DNA of 64,000 nucleotides from Periplaneta americana (taxonomy: Eukaryota > Arthropoda > Insecta > Blattodea > Blattidae): positions 199,501 through 263,500 of the forward strand of contig NW_027185502.1 in the NCBI RefSeq assembly GCF_040183065.1, read 5' to 3'. This document shows, one piece after another, positions 30,521-41,153 of the stretch. The notes beneath the pieces were generated by a model, which had not been told where the DNA came from, did not search any database, and worked only from the letters and a program-made list of their open reading frames with translations. The position numbers and the translations under genes are program-made. The stretch's first letter is position 1; the number at the start of each line of letters is the position of its first letter.

Positions 30521-31784
30521 CTTCGAATTGTAAGAATAACCTCTACCTTATCCTTCAACCTTCTGCTTCTAAGACAGGAGCATGTGCTCATAAAAGTTGT
30601 TGTGACGTTTCATGTTGCAATACTGTGTATTTGTCGGTGCTCTTTGTCAACTGAGTGCGGGTGTTCGGTTTCATAAAGAAATACGATAAGCAGCCACGGT
30701 AGGCCTCCCAATGACTCAGCAACTTTCCTTCTGATGCTAATAAACTACACTCATTTCAATCACAACTAGATAAAGATTCCGCGTGGTTAAAACTGGATCT
30801 TCTGATTCAGACGGCACGCCGCGGCAGTAGCTGTGCGCCCCTTGAAAGCACAATGACATTTGCAGGCTACACATCCCGGAATATTAGAAAAAAAAGTTAC
30901 AATTTCCGGAAGTGCAAAGGAGAAGAAAAAGAGACAGCATTTCAGAAAATGATAAAATATTTCGAAGAAAATTCGGCATACTAATAGCTACCTCCTAACA
31001 TGCGTCTTTGCAGTGGTCATAATAGCATTATTAAATATAATTGCGCCTACTATGAGTGTGAGAAATAATGATAGTTAATTAACGTTTCTGCGTTAATCTA
31101 TGTGCATCAATAAAATACGAGTAGAAAAATTATGTCAATGCAGTGACGTGAATACATTTGAAGTCCTTCCAGTGGCAGGTTCCTCAGGCTCTAAAGTATT
31201 TTCATCTTCATTTAAATCCTGTATATTTTCTGTAAAGTCACAGTCATGATCATGTAGGTACTTCTCTAGCCTACATTGTGCAACACAAAGCAACAAACAA
31301 TGATTGTTTGGACGTTTGAGGCAGCAATTGTACAGGCGTATTGTAGAATATAAAACCTCCTTCTTAGTTGGCCAAATGAAAGTTCTATTATAAAATAGCT
31401 GTCCCCTTATTTTAAAATCCGATTTCGATATGATACCATGAGCCATGGTTCCAAGCCGTCACCCAATAGGACAGTATTTTTAAATCCACTTCACACATCA
31501 CGAACTGATGAATTTTTCCTTATTCTACAGTCATGGACGGACCCTGGCCAACTAGCTGCAACACTCGTAAAGCGTTCTTTTGCATTGCATGTAGCCTGCA
31601 ACATGCTCATCATTTCATGATCATACCAGCATGCTGTGTAGGTTTAGGAATACACAAAAGTCCAGTCTAATACACTAATAGCATTCGGAAAACTAAATTT
31701 CTGTAACTATTCAGTTATTACAACAGTTGTACGTATCTTGTAATGATGTTGACAACTTGAGCCATATGTTCGCTTTTTCCGTTA

Positions 31785-32112
31785 AGGTCCCGCGCCGTGG
31801 CGTCGTGATCTAAGGAATCCTGCCTAGGACTCGCGTTACGGAATGAGCACTGGTTCGAGTCTTCATGGAGGAAGAAATTTTCTCATGAAATTTCGGCCAG
31901 TGTATGGGACCGGTGCTCACACTTGGGGAGCTGCGATAGGTAGCGAAAATCCGGTTTTGCAAACCAGCTATAACTGCTGGAGGGATCGTCGTGCTAACCA
32001 CACGATATCTCCATTCTGGTTGGATGATCGTCCATCTCTGCTTCGGCTTTGGGACGTGAGGCCAGCAGCCGGCTGGTCGGTCTTGGCCCTTCATGGGCTG
32101 TAGTGCCATAGA
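31785..32112 (+). mobile_element. tRNA-derived SINE (full-length-looking)
   Basis: The head gtcccgcgccgtggcgtcgt resembles a tRNA-like A-box region, and actggttcgagtcttc (31849-31864) is a B box. The body includes gaccggtgctcacacttgg, catcgtgctaaccacacgat-type and gttggatgatcgtcc blocks and ends gggctgtagtgccat. A truncated copy is at 5568-5785. The plus- and minus-strand frames here are not genes. Confidence 0.8.
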
Positions 32113-32154
32113 TTTACTTTTACTTTTACACTAAAATAACTGTTTTACTCATAG

Positions 32155-32525
32155 TGGTGCCATGTATAACCACCTCTTCCGCAATACCTGATTAGAATCT
32201 CGGATCGACCATAAACTGCAAAAAATAAATAATAAATAAAATAAAATCATCATCTTCATTTCCGAGGATGTCTGGCTGGCTTTAAGAGGGCTGGATCCGA
32301 TACGAGTCCGCACGCTTAGGCACGGTTTGGTCCACTGTGAGCTCTGTAGGCCTATATCCGATAAGTATCCAGTCCGACAGTGGCTTCGGTGGCATTCGTG
32401 AATCCGATGCTGATAAGTTGGCCAACCTGCCTCAGCTCCAGATGCAGCCAGGTCTCGTTTCACGACGAGTAGCCTTATGAACCCGAGAGCTCCAGGCCCC
32501 AACATCGGAAACTCCCAAGACTTTA
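32155..32525. repeat. G+C-rich dispersed repeat
   Basis: A block of distinctly higher G+C (gaggatgtctggctggcttt, gatccgatacgagtccgcac, gtagcc...gagctccaggccccaaca) between two SINEs inside the Harbinger-like element. It looks like an inserted repeat, but no class-defining ends or promoter boxes were found. Confidence 0.45.
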
Positions 32526-32529
32526 CACT

Positions 32530-32735
32530 AACCTATTTTTACTATTGCAGATAATAGATGAAATGAAATGATAGAGAGAAACGGGAGTATCCCGAGAAAA
32601 TCCTTTGCAACGTCTGATTTTTCCACCACAATTTCCATCATGATCTGGATGGGGATCGAATCCGGGCTTCCTGGATTGAAAACAGCACTTGGGCTAAAGA
32701 GGCGGCTATTTCCGAGAATGCCCCTACTCTTCTCC
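32530..32735 (-). mobile_element. tRNA-derived SINE, antisense
   Basis: The minus strand carries a B box (gattcgatcccc, complement of 32652-32664) after a tRNA-like head (aagccc..), then a body and an A/T-rich end near 32540-32570 (tcatttcatttcatct). The class is inferred from the B box and the fused unrelated tail. Confidence 0.6.
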
Positions 32736-33156
32736 CTTGTATTTCTTCCAGAAAATGGGTTAATCCATAGGTCATTTTCTTCATGAAGTGTATATAAACT
32801 CTTATACTGCTCCCTAACAGCACACCACCATAATTTGTAGTACTTTTCACGTCGTAATACGACTGGTAATTCAACCGTCACAGAGATGAGTCTGCTCCTG
32901 ACCAGACTTCACTTTTTAGAAGGATATGCTTCTGAATCGAAGGGTATGCTTCACTTTATTCATACATTTTTTTCTAATTTTGAAGCAAGAGATTGCTCTC
33001 CAAGCAAATGCTTCTTCCTGTGAAGCAAGTGCTCTTTTCCTGTTGCGTCATCAGGAGGAGAAGGTTGTGCTCTGCATTTTATTATTAAAATCTGAAGCAC
33101 ATCCTTCAAAATAGTAGAGTAAAAGGATATGCTCAACTTTATTCTTACGGCCCATG

Positions 33157-34316
33157 TAACTTCTCTGGAAAAACACATTACTCAAACCTCCTTCAGAAAT
33201 TAAAACGGAGAGCAATAATATTCAAGTATATGATCAGCAGATATTGGGGAAATCACCCTATGGTATTTCACCTACTATACAACAACGTCTTGATAGCACT
33301 ACAAGACTACACCATGGCCATATTACCAAAGCCTCAGGCCCAAATAGAAGCACAACTAAATTCAATCCACTACCAGGTAGCAAAACAAATCCTGGGTATA
33401 AGTGGCAAACCACATACCCTTTCTGTACTAAAGACAATAAACTACCAGTCGTTACATCACAGGAGAAAGTTAGCATGCCACAGGCCAATATACAACAAGC
33501 TCAAAGGAATCACACACTTAACCCAAAACAGCGAACATCCTATACCATATCAAATTCCCCAAATAATCCAAACTTTTACAGAATATTACCGCACTCTACA
33601 TTGTCCAATCTTTCCTCGCTTTCCACTGCATTGCATTCAGTATGAGGTTTTCCAAAAAAGCATACATACAGACACCACAACCTTCAATAAACAAGAGACA
33701 AATACGGGACAACGATTCTGAGAATTTATAACCAACATGGAAGAACAGGAGCCCAACAAAGTGCAGATTTACACTATGGATCCAAATCTGACATGGGGGT
33801 GGGTGCAGCATTTGTAAATACAACAACAGCAGGTAGAGGGAAAATCAAACTCCACAAACAGTCATCCATCTGCAGAGCAGAATTATTTGCAATTCGGCAG
33901 GTCCTATCTCAGCAAAGCACCTAACAGAAAAAGCAATACTCATATTCGTGATTCACTGAGTGCATTACAAAAAATAAAAAATAATGCCCTTTCTGTGAAG
34001 ACCCCCCTGGATAGTAATAAACATCAAACAGTTATATATAACATAGGAAAGGAGAACAAAATAAAATTAATTTGGATACCGGGACATAAAGGCATACAAG
34101 GTAATGAGATTGCAGACTCTCTTGCGAAAGCAGCCATAACGTCCAACCCTGCCTCATCAATAAATATTCAGATCACTGACTTAATAAAACAAAATATAAG
34201 ACAAACACAGAAGCCACACAGGCAGACAAACCATGGTAGGCCTATTTACACAAAAAATTAACACGACCATTCATTTCAGTAACAAACTAAAACATAATGC
34301 AACAGTAACTCCAAAA
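33157..34316 (+). pseudogene. LINE-B ORF2 RT end and RNase H
   Basis: After the Harbinger-like insert the frame resumes with KHITQ (33168-33185), KRRAIIFKY, SPYGISPTI and YTMAILPKPQAQIEAQLNSI (33307-33366) of the RT thumb/connection. RNase H follows in degraded frames: a HYGSKSDMG block (about 33772-33800), AELFAI (33880-33900), FVIHxxxSALQKIKNNALS (33945-34000; SDSxSAL has become RDSLSAL) and a better preserved IKLIWIPGHKGIQGNEIADS (34063-34122) with LAKAA. Interrupted at 34318 by a Tc1/IS630-type element. Confidence 0.8.
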
Positions 34317-34318
34317 TA

Positions 34319-35549
34319 CTGTTATCGCAAGTTATCTTGAACCTTCTGAGCGGGGTCAGAGGGGCAGAGGGAAGGAAGCGCATAACGAGGGTGGAGCCAA
34401 CTGAGTTGTTTGCGCATGCTCCACAGCATAATCTCTTGTCAAGAAACATAGTACTATTTCCTTCACTGCGTACCAGTAGTGTTACCATGGAGTAGCAACC
34501 ATAGGGTAGTAATTATGGTGAAATCACACCACTGCGGAGAAAAAGTAACGCTGTTATCTATAGCCGAGAAAGAGAAATTATCGCAAATATAATAAAATTA
34601 AGCGTTGCGAGGAGGAAAAATTAAACATATATTTGCTGGAACCTCTTGCTAAGGAATATGAGAGAGCAGCTAAATACTCTGGCAAAAGTATTAGTTCTGT
34701 GAACAGAATTAAAAATAATATTGAATTACAACCGAATGAACCTCACACTACTCCGGGAAAGAATAGGTATCTAATGTTTAAAAATTATTGCTATAATAGT
34801 TATGTAAAATAGTGTGTGTATTGAGAGCGACATAACGAATTACTGTTGCAAGTTATTATTTTCTTATAGTTCTACTAAACATATTATTTCATTCCAGAAT
34901 TAGACTTGTGTAAAGTTGAAGTGGACGACTTCGATCAACATGTTATTCGGGATACAATCGAAGAATTCTATCTTGTTCAGAAAGTAGTACCTACGATTAA
35001 GAAGATAATTCCGAATGAATGATGCCATTGGCGAAATAATTAATTTTGAAACAAGCGATGATGGCAGCAATGATAGGGATATGGATTGTGTATAATTGTA
35101 AAATAATGTAAATTCAAATAATAAGCCTGTAAAATATTGTTATAAGAATATGTACATATTAGCTGAAGGTATAAGTCATGCAGGCCTATATAATGTATAG
35201 AAGTAGCTGTAGTAACTCCTCCATTGCCGGTCCCCAGCCCGGATGAGAGAGGAGTGTACACACGATTATATATAACTACTTACTCATTACAGGTTAATTA
35301 AAGCTTGCTATGAAACTATGTTCTCCTCTCAAAACCGGAGTATCGAGAGAAGATGATGTCTGTATTGAACCAAGTTCTTTTACAGTAAAGAGCCGTAAGG
35401 TAGAAGAACCAACGTTTTTTGAAAAGAGTCACGTTACCCGAGGGAGGGGCATCTTTGCCATGTCGTTACGTTGATGAGTACACGCCATACCGAGCAGTTC
35501 CAAAGACAGACTTAGGGGATGTAAGGTTCAAGATAACTTGCAATGACAG
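34319..35549. mobile_element. Tc1/IS630-type element inside LINE-B
   Basis: A 1231-bp insert between TA dinucleotides (34317-34318, 35550-35551). Left end CTGTTATCGCAAGTTATCTT; inverted right end CTGTCATTGCAAGTTATCTT, both continuing GAACCTT. Inside, broken plus-strand frames read a KYSGKSISSVNRIKNN segment, TPGKNRY (about 34755) and CKVEVDDFDQHVIRDTIEEF (34910-34968), resembling the N-terminal DNA-binding region of IS630/DDE_3-type transposases common in insects. No catalytic triad remains. Confidence 0.8.
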
Positions 35550-35551
35550 TA

Positions 35552-35752
35552 CCTATACCTCATTGGAAGGGGAGAATCTTCTTTGTGTGACTGTCAACAA
35601 CAGTCAGGAGAAATAAACCATATGTTCTTTCAATGTCAACTACACAAACAATCCATAGACCAACTAATACACGACATCAGCCAAAAACTAGGATTTGGAC
35701 CCTGGAAGATTCCAGACATACCAGTTGAAAATGAAATCCAGATAGGAAAACC

Positions 35753-35753
<1 letters not shown>
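35552..35753 (+). pseudogene. LINE-B ORF2 C-terminal zinc finger
   Basis: After the Tc1-type insert: ESSLCDCQQQSGEINHMFFQ with CQLHKQ (35570-35645), a CxC..HxxxxC finger as found after RNase H in this group, then WKIPDIPVENEIQIGK. It ends against a long (TA)n tract at 35755. Confidence 0.75.
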
Positions 35754-35754
<1 letters not shown>

Positions 35755-35824
<70 letters not shown>

Positions 35825-35883
35825 TGAAGATTTGTAAAATGTAATTTAAAAAAATACACAGTCAGACTCTCAATATATATATA

Positions 35884-35929
<46 letters not shown>

Positions 35930-35985
35930 TGAAGATTTGTAAAATGTAATTTAAAAAAATACACAGTCAGACTCTCAATATACTT
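35755..35985. repeat. (TA)n microsatellite with a tandemly duplicated flank
   Basis: (TA)n at 35757-35815 and 35876-35919. Each is followed by the same roughly 60-bp block (acacacatgaagatttgtaa ... agtcagactctcaatata), at 35816-35875 and 35920-35981. The near identity suggests a recent tandem duplication by slippage. Confidence 0.9.
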
Positions 35986-36059
35986 TGAAATTACAGTGAT
36001 AATTGTTTCACAAGACACTCACGACACCAAAAACGAAAGAAGGATCGATATAGCATCGG

Positions 36060-36136
36060 GAAGAAGAAGAAGAAGAAGAAGAAGAAGAAGAAGAAGAAGG
36101 AGGAGGAGGAGGAGGAGGAGGAGGAGAAGAAGAAGT
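36060..36136 (+). repeat. (GAA)n/(GGA)n purine tract
   Basis: About 75 bp of nearly pure purine: GAA units (36062-36100), GGA units (36100-36124), then GAA again. ORFs of poly-Arg or poly-Phe/Ser here are artefacts. Confidence 0.95.
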
Positions 36137-36224
36137 GGCTGTGATAAAAGTGTTCAAAATTTATTTCCAGCGCCACAATCCCAGTAATTAACGTGTAAAT
36201 ATTCGTTACGAGTCCGTTGGAAGT

Positions 36225-36345
36225 GGCTGTTGGAAACTCTAGATTGACCCTATTTTTTGTCCGCCTGGCAGCAATAAAATTGCACATTTGGCTTTTGCCT
36301 TTTTAGAATTAGACCAATTTCCCATCACAGAAATATTAATAATAC
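36225..36345 (-). pseudogene. second Mutator-like transposase N-terminal fragment
   Basis: Shares with 21780-21860 the blocks gcagcaataaaattgca, atttggcttttgccttttta and aatttcccatcacagaaat, at clear but imperfect identity. It is therefore the N-terminal coding and leader region of another member of the Mutator-like family, in the same orientation, and probably belongs with the right-hand terminus near 38955-38966. Confidence 0.65.
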
Positions 36346-37439
36346 ACTAGATAATAGATAGCACAGTACACACCTTGTTTTTACTAACCTAATGAAGAAA
36401 TACACACTATATACACTGTTAGCCTACATTTGAGGTGAGTGTAACCTAACCTATATTCCTAAAAATTATTTACTCTGTACGTACTATACACACTGCCTGT
36501 GAACTATTCACATTATGCCTACTAAATATATTGCCTCTCAACTATTTATCCTATCATTGTATTTATACTAAAACGGTTTAAAATTATAGTTTACAACATA
36601 TACAATATTATAAAGCCGTATTGCGCAAAACAATAACAAATAATTATCGCGCCAACAACACCAAAACAAACCACAAACTCATTTGTTTCAACTTCTCACA
36701 CAGATGTAGATACTGTACTGTAGCGTTTTCAGGATAGGCAACACTTGAAAACTAATACAGCAAAAGACTATGGCACTGACGTGAGACCACAGTCTTGTGA
36801 CTGAGACCCATGATCTAGGGCCTAGGCTGAGACACAGTCTACTGAGATCGAGCTCTTCTCAAAACTGCGATAAATTACTGATTTTGACAGCTGTCATTAT
36901 ATACCATACTCCTGTAAGCAGGGGCGGACGAAAGGGGGGGGGGGATTATGGGGATATATCCCCTCCCGAAATTTTGAGAAAAATACGAAACAAGAAATAA
37001 AAATAATATTGATTTTAATTCGTGAATGTACGTAGGAATTAGAGGGTTTTCCACGTAAATTCTCTTTGCTAAAATTTTAAATAAACGTATCTTTGCATTG
37101 AAAGAAATCCCTATATCTGGGATTTTTCGTGCCTCTGCTTCACAACTCTGATCCACTGCCCACTGGAGATTAGCACTGTTCTCTGAACTTACTGCAAGAG
37201 ATCCAACGCAAGAGGACTAATAATATAACTCATTATGAGTGACTAAGTGGCCAGGATCCGACGGAATAAGCACCATCTTAAATCACAAAGTGATTATTTT
37301 TCGCATATCATGATATGCACCTCTGCATATGTATGGACATTGTGCCATTGTCATACATCTCTATGACGTAGTGCATGAGGGTAGGCCACTAGAGGGAACC
37401 CAAGAAGTGGAACTTAAACTGAAAGGATTCGATCTGACA

Positions 37440-37620
37440 TCGGGATGGGAATCCAGTGTGGCTTAGTGGATAAAGCATCAGCACGTAGAGCTGAAAACCC
37501 GGGTTCAAATCCCGTTGCCGGAGAGAATTTTTCTCTGTTCCACTCTTCCATCATCATATGATGACGGAGAATTTCTGCACTGAAATATTATCATATGCAC
37601 TTCGGTACATCGTAATATAA
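37440..37620 (+). mobile_element. tRNA-derived SINE in the hAT element
   Basis: A box gtggcttagtggataaagc (about 37456-37474), B box gggttcaaatcc (37501-37512), then gccggagagaatttttctct. The same post-B-box sequence (ggagctaatttttctcc, agaacaatttttccctc) occurs at 53612-53634 and 54737-54757, defining a SINE family. It is not a functional tRNA: the acceptor arms do not pair. Confidence 0.75.
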
Positions 37621-37715
37621 GCCATACAGAAACCAACATTTTTAGTGTCAATGATTGTAGCTAGTCATGTTTTTAGCCTGTCACATGGTTTAGCCATCTA
37701 CTACAGTCAGAACAG

Positions 37716-38400
37716 ATGGACTTTAAGACATGCATTGAACTATGTGAGGATCTAGAAAGAGAACTGGAAGATTTTCGTTTAAATTTTCAGGCAGTGAACC
37801 TAGAGGCAAAAAGTGTTGCTGAACTTACTGGAATTATGCTGGAAATTCCAAGAACTGCAGGGAGACAAACACAGCATTCTAACTTCAAGACAGAGAGTCC
37901 TGAAGAGTATTTTAGGCTTTCAATTCTCCTTCCCTTCTTAGACTATTTAACTTAAGGACAGGTTTTTAAATCATAAGGAAATCCTGAAGTCCATACAAAC
38001 TTTGCTGCCTAAAAACATAGTGCGAGCATCAGATGAAGATTTAGAAACTGCTGTTGAGGCTATAGTAAATCAGTGGCCCAATGATGTTGATGCATCACCA
38101 GAGTCTTTCTTCAATGAACTGAAGACGTGGAGAAGAAATTTCCTTGATCAGAAAAATCTTCACCTAATGCCTACTGATTTTATATCATCTTTGAACAGGT
38201 GCAATGAAATTATTTTTCCCTACACTCACAAGGCAATAAAACTTTTCTGCATGTTACTGTAACTACAGCAACACCAGAATGGTCGTTCTCAACATTGCAG
38301 TGTTTGAAGACTTACTTGAGGAGCGGACAGATTAAATGGACTGGTCTTGATGATGATACATAAAAATGTAGAAATAAAAGCTTATGAAGTACTGGATCAA
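37716..38400 (+). pseudogene. hAT transposase remnant
   Basis: Starts MDFKTCIELCEDLERELEDF (37716), a short coiled segment, then PRTAGRQTQHSN and YFRLSILLPFLDYLT (to 37955). After a frameshift come IVRASDEDLETAVEAIVNQW and the C-terminal dimerisation block: LVTVTTATPEWSFSTLQCLK, TYLRSGQIKWTGL (38262-38350), in which the usual AERSFS has become PEWSFS. The N-terminal BED finger and catalytic core are missing. Resembles the ZMYM1/DUF4371-type hAT group. Confidence 0.7.
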
Positions 38401-38496
38401 ATGTCTAAGAAGCCTCGTCACCTTCTTCTGTAAATATCACTCTGTCATTGTTTTTGTATTGCAGTCATTGTAAATATTAAAATTTAAAAATTGTGG

Positions 38497-38705
38497 TTTA
38501 TTTAACAACGCTCGCAATTGCCGAGGTTATATCAGCGTCACTGGTGCGCCAGAATTTTTTCCCACAGGACTTCTTTTACATGCCAATAAATTTACAGATA
38601 TGAGGCCTGTCACATTTAAGCACACTTAAATGCCATCGAACTGTGCTGGGATAGAACCCGCAACTTTGAGCATAGAAGGCTATACCGACTACACTACTCA
38701 GGCCA
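38497..38705 (-). mobile_element. tRNA-derived SINE, antisense (family of 56842-57079)
   Basis: The reverse complement matches the SINE at 56842-57079: a B box (gggttctatccc), then gatggcatttaagtgtgctt, ttactggcatgtaaaag, the cctgtggg segment and aacctcggcaattgcgag..gttaaataa. It lies near the right end of the hAT element. Confidence 0.8.
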
Positions 38706-38944
38706 ACTTGTGAATGTTTGTGACTCGGAAACAAATTGTGAGGATAATAAACTTATTTCTCATTATTCCATTTTTACTATCTCCTCAAATTCCTCCCCGA
38801 AAAAAAATCCTGCGTCCGCCCCTGCCTGTAAGCATTTCATAAATAATTTTTAACACACAATTGGAGTTTTGTCAAATCCTTTGCAGATATGTTTCACAAC
38901 ATATTAAAGATGCGATTTAAAAAAAAAAACCTAAAATTCAAATT

Positions 38945-38966
38945 TTTTATCCAGAGTGTCCCCTTA
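38945..38966 (-). repeat. right terminus of Mutator-like element
   Basis: ccagagtgtcccc followed by TTAA is the inverted match of the terminus at 18994. The flank just outside (38971-39040) resembles the flank just outside the left terminus (tgtgctgcacataatct, cttcttaa). Confidence 0.6.
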
Positions 38967-39072
38967 ACAGAACAGTTAGTGACAGAAAACATGTGCTGCA
39001 CATAATCTTAAATATGTTTTATAAATGCTTCTTAACCAAATAAAATAACTATATTGATGTTTGACACAGTTC

Positions 39073-39073
<1 letters not shown>

Positions 39074-39115
<42 letters not shown>

Positions 39116-39343
39116 AGTAGGTTATTTTACGACACTGTATCAACATCTCAGGTTATTTAGCATCTGAATGAGGTGAAGGTGATAATGCCGGTGAAATGAG
39201 TCCAGGGTCCTGCACCGAAAGTTACGCAGCATTTGCTCAAATTGGGTTGAGGGAAAACCCCGGAAAAAACCTCAGCCAGGTAACTTGTCCCAACCAGGAT
39301 TCGAACCCGGGCCACCTGGTTTCGCGGCCAGACGCGCTAACTG

Positions 39344-39400
<57 letters not shown>
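39074..39400 (-). mobile_element. tRNA-derived SINE, antisense, flanked by (ATT)n
   Basis: On the minus strand: the head ttagcgcgtctggccgcgaa, B box gggttcgaatcc (complement of 39298-39309), then a body with gggttttccctcaacccaat and ggaccctggactcattt. (ATT)n arrays lie on both sides (39074-39112 and 39344-39398); the one at its 3' side is probably its tail. The plus-strand ORF at 39196 is its antisense. Confidence 0.75.
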
Positions 39401-39401
<1 letters not shown>

Positions 39402-39631
39402 GCAGTAACTTTTTAGGTACCTAAAACTGTATTTCAGTGCCTACTCATGATCAGTTTAGAGCCTAGTTTAGGTGTCTAAAAGTAGATTAATGGCCAAAAT
39501 GTCTGAAGTCTACTTATAATGTATATTTTTTTTCAGGTATCATTATGGCATTAATTTATCTTTTTTTTTTTTTTTTTATCATTTAAGCGGACTCAGCGTA
39601 CCTATCTTGTGCAATAAACTTGCGAGAACAC

Positions 39632-39700
39632 TGTACGTGTTAGGAAGAGAGTGAGACAAAGGTACTGTATCTCACTCTTTCTTCTAACGGAGGTATCTTA
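39632..39700. other. hairpin
   Basis: gttaggaagagagtgagaca pairs with tctcactctttcttctaac across an 11-nt loop. Unassigned; could be the core of a small MITE. Confidence 0.5.
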
Positions 39701-39962
39701 AGGCAACAGTGTACAGTACTAGCCAAGCCCCGTAAGACTAATGCTTTTTTCTTAATCTGGAATCCTCTATAGTAGGCCTACACGCAGTGCAAGCATTGAA
39801 GGGACCAGACAACAAAATGAGAGTGCAAATTGCCAATAGTTCTTGATTCTTCTTACGTCAATATCATTGGAGTAATAATTACTCTAAATCTGAGACATAC
39901 AGACACACGTGTTCTTAAATATGTTGTTGCTCTTCTGAATATATTACATAATTAATAAAGAA

Positions 39963-39963
39963 C

Positions 39964-40011
<48 letters not shown>

Positions 40012-40012
40012 T
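39963..40012 (+). repeat. (AAT)n microsatellite
   Basis: About 16 uninterrupted AAT units. Confidence 0.95.
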
Positions 40013-40341
40013 TTTATAATTTATCAGTTCTATCAGCAGTCTAGTTTACTATAGCTCAATAGACAGAAAAATGATAAATTTTGGTCATTTATATTTTTTT
40101 CTAGTGAAAATACTTAATATAATTGTCCAAAAGAACGATTCATATACCTCGTTGATTTTAATTTGATCCTCTGTCTGCGGTAAATGTAGGCCTACTACAG
40201 AATAGCTTCATTATAGTTTGCGAAAATGTTTTTATGTATTCACCCTTGAACTTGGGTGTTCACGATACATATTGGACTATCTATCACCCAACTTCTGGAA
40301 GACCGGCACGACATCTAACTTGTGTTTTTACAGAGTATTAT

Positions 40342-40523
40342 CACAGTCTAGTATATACAGTCACGAAGCTCTATACGTAGTAAATATGCATCCATAGATA
40401 GTTGCTAACCACTAGGATCGCTGCTATCACCCCATTACAGACAATGCGAAATAGTACCTGCACAGTCTATTGTTCCTAGCAACCTCACAACTCAAGCTTC
40501 GTGACTGTATATACTAGACTGTG
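40342..40523. mobile_element. MITE with 7-bp target duplication
   Basis: A 182-bp element; ends CACAGTCTAGTATATACAGT and the identical inverted copy, extending to CACGAAGCT. Flanked by gtattat (40335-40341 and 40524-40530). It shares both ends and the internal block atagatagttgct.accac with the 1535-bp element at 41434-42968, of which it looks like a deletion derivative. Confidence 0.88.
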
Positions 40524-40621
40524 GTATTATGCTGACAGAGGATAGATGCCTATGACCGAAGCGGATGCAAATACAAGACTGTGAATTTCACACAACATTA
40601 AAACTTCGACTTTATACTTAC

Positions 40622-40956
40622 GGCGCGTATCCACGAAGCGAGGCTGTCACGCGCGGCAGCCTCGCTTGTTGTTTGCCTTGCGGTTTGGTTCTTTTGGTAG
40701 CGAGGCAGGAACGCGAAGCAGCCGTCAGCCACCATTAGTGCGCGGCAATTGAAGCAGTTAACGTCGGGTTGCTTGATATCATCTTTATCAACGAATAGTC
40801 CACATGGAGCAAGTTAATCACTGCGAGACACCTTTGATCCCATCCAAAAACAGGCTTGATTTGGCTCATAGGTGAGGCAGCCGCGCACTATTGCGAGGAA
40901 AATTATCCACTGAGCGAAGCAAGCATCATGAGGCAGCCTCGGTTCGTGGATACGCG
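40622..40956. mobile_element. MITE with G+C-rich ends
   Basis: A 335-bp element. The left end GGCGCGTATCCACGAAGCGA and inverted right end CGCGTATCCACGAACCGAGG share about 22 bp. Flanked by acttac on both sides (40616-40621, 40957-40962). The left part is G+C rich with repeated GAGGC/GCCTC motifs. No coding capacity seen. Confidence 0.75.
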
Positions 40957-41153
40957 ACTTACATCAGAGACTAGTACGCCTATTAAGAAGTATCCAGAGT
41001 TATGGAAATGTTTACTGAATTGTGCAGATCACCGGAAAGTAACTCAAGATTTTACTGAAATATACTTTCACAGGTTACAATAGAAGAAAAACGACGGCTG
41101 AAATGTCATTGATCTATATCCCCTTCTCCAGTGTTTCGTTTGTGGCCTTAGGG

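Larger units (their letters stand above)
30426..33153. mobile_element. Harbinger-like TIR element inside LINE-B, with nested SINEs
   Basis: A 2728-bp insert between copies of atg (30423-30425 and 33154-33156), a 3-bp duplication as made by PIF/Harbinger transposons. Left end GGGCCATATGAATAAAACTG; inverted right end GGGCCGTAAGAATAAAGTTG. Subterminal gaagcaagag/ttgaag motifs recur at both sides (30458-30515, 32985-33030), likely former binding sites. A minus-strand frame (31135-31446) with LYNCCLKRPNN could be a transposase C-terminus but is weak. SINEs at 31785-32112 and 32530-32735 and another repeat at 32155-32520 lie inside. Confidence 0.75.
25916..35753 (+). mobile_element. LINE-B (I-group-like non-LTR retrotransposon) carrying three nested DNA transposons
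   Basis: One retrotransposon copy spread over 9.8 kb. Order: ORF1 (25916-26944), A29 tract, endonuclease (about 27001-27671), linker (27672-28066), first insert (28067-29323), RT (29332-30425), second insert (30426-33153), RT end and RNase H (33157-34316), third insert (34319-35549), zinc-finger C-terminus (35552-35753). Each insert has matching target duplications, and the retrotransposon protein resumes across each junction, so the pieces were contiguous. The net length is about 4.6 kb. It is 5' truncated (ORF1 N-terminus missing) and meets a (TA)n tract at its 3' end. Confidence 0.85.
36919..38824 (+). mobile_element. hAT element with internal SINEs
   Basis: A 1906-bp element, ends CAGGGGCGGACG (36919-36930) and its inverted match (38813-38824), flanked by a perfect 8-bp duplication cctgtaag (36911-36918 and 38825-38832). 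It encodes a hAT transposase remnant (37716-38400) and contains SINEs at about 37440-37620 and 38497-38705. It sits in the leader side of the right-hand Mutator-like element. Confidence 0.88.

Noticed and set aside
31810-32109. Overlapping frames on both strands of about 90-100 codons
   Set aside because: They lie wholly within a SINE; the G+C-rich body lacks stops by chance.
35677-36287. Frames rich in YIYI, Arg or Phe/Ser
   Set aside because: Translations of (TA)n and GAA/GGA repeats.
37456-37520. Possible tRNA gene
   Set aside because: A and B boxes are present but the acceptor arms do not pair and the 3' sequence continues into a SINE body.
39196-39399. Plus-strand frame with poly-Tyr end
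   Set aside because: Antisense of a tRNA-derived SINE running into an (ATT)n tract.
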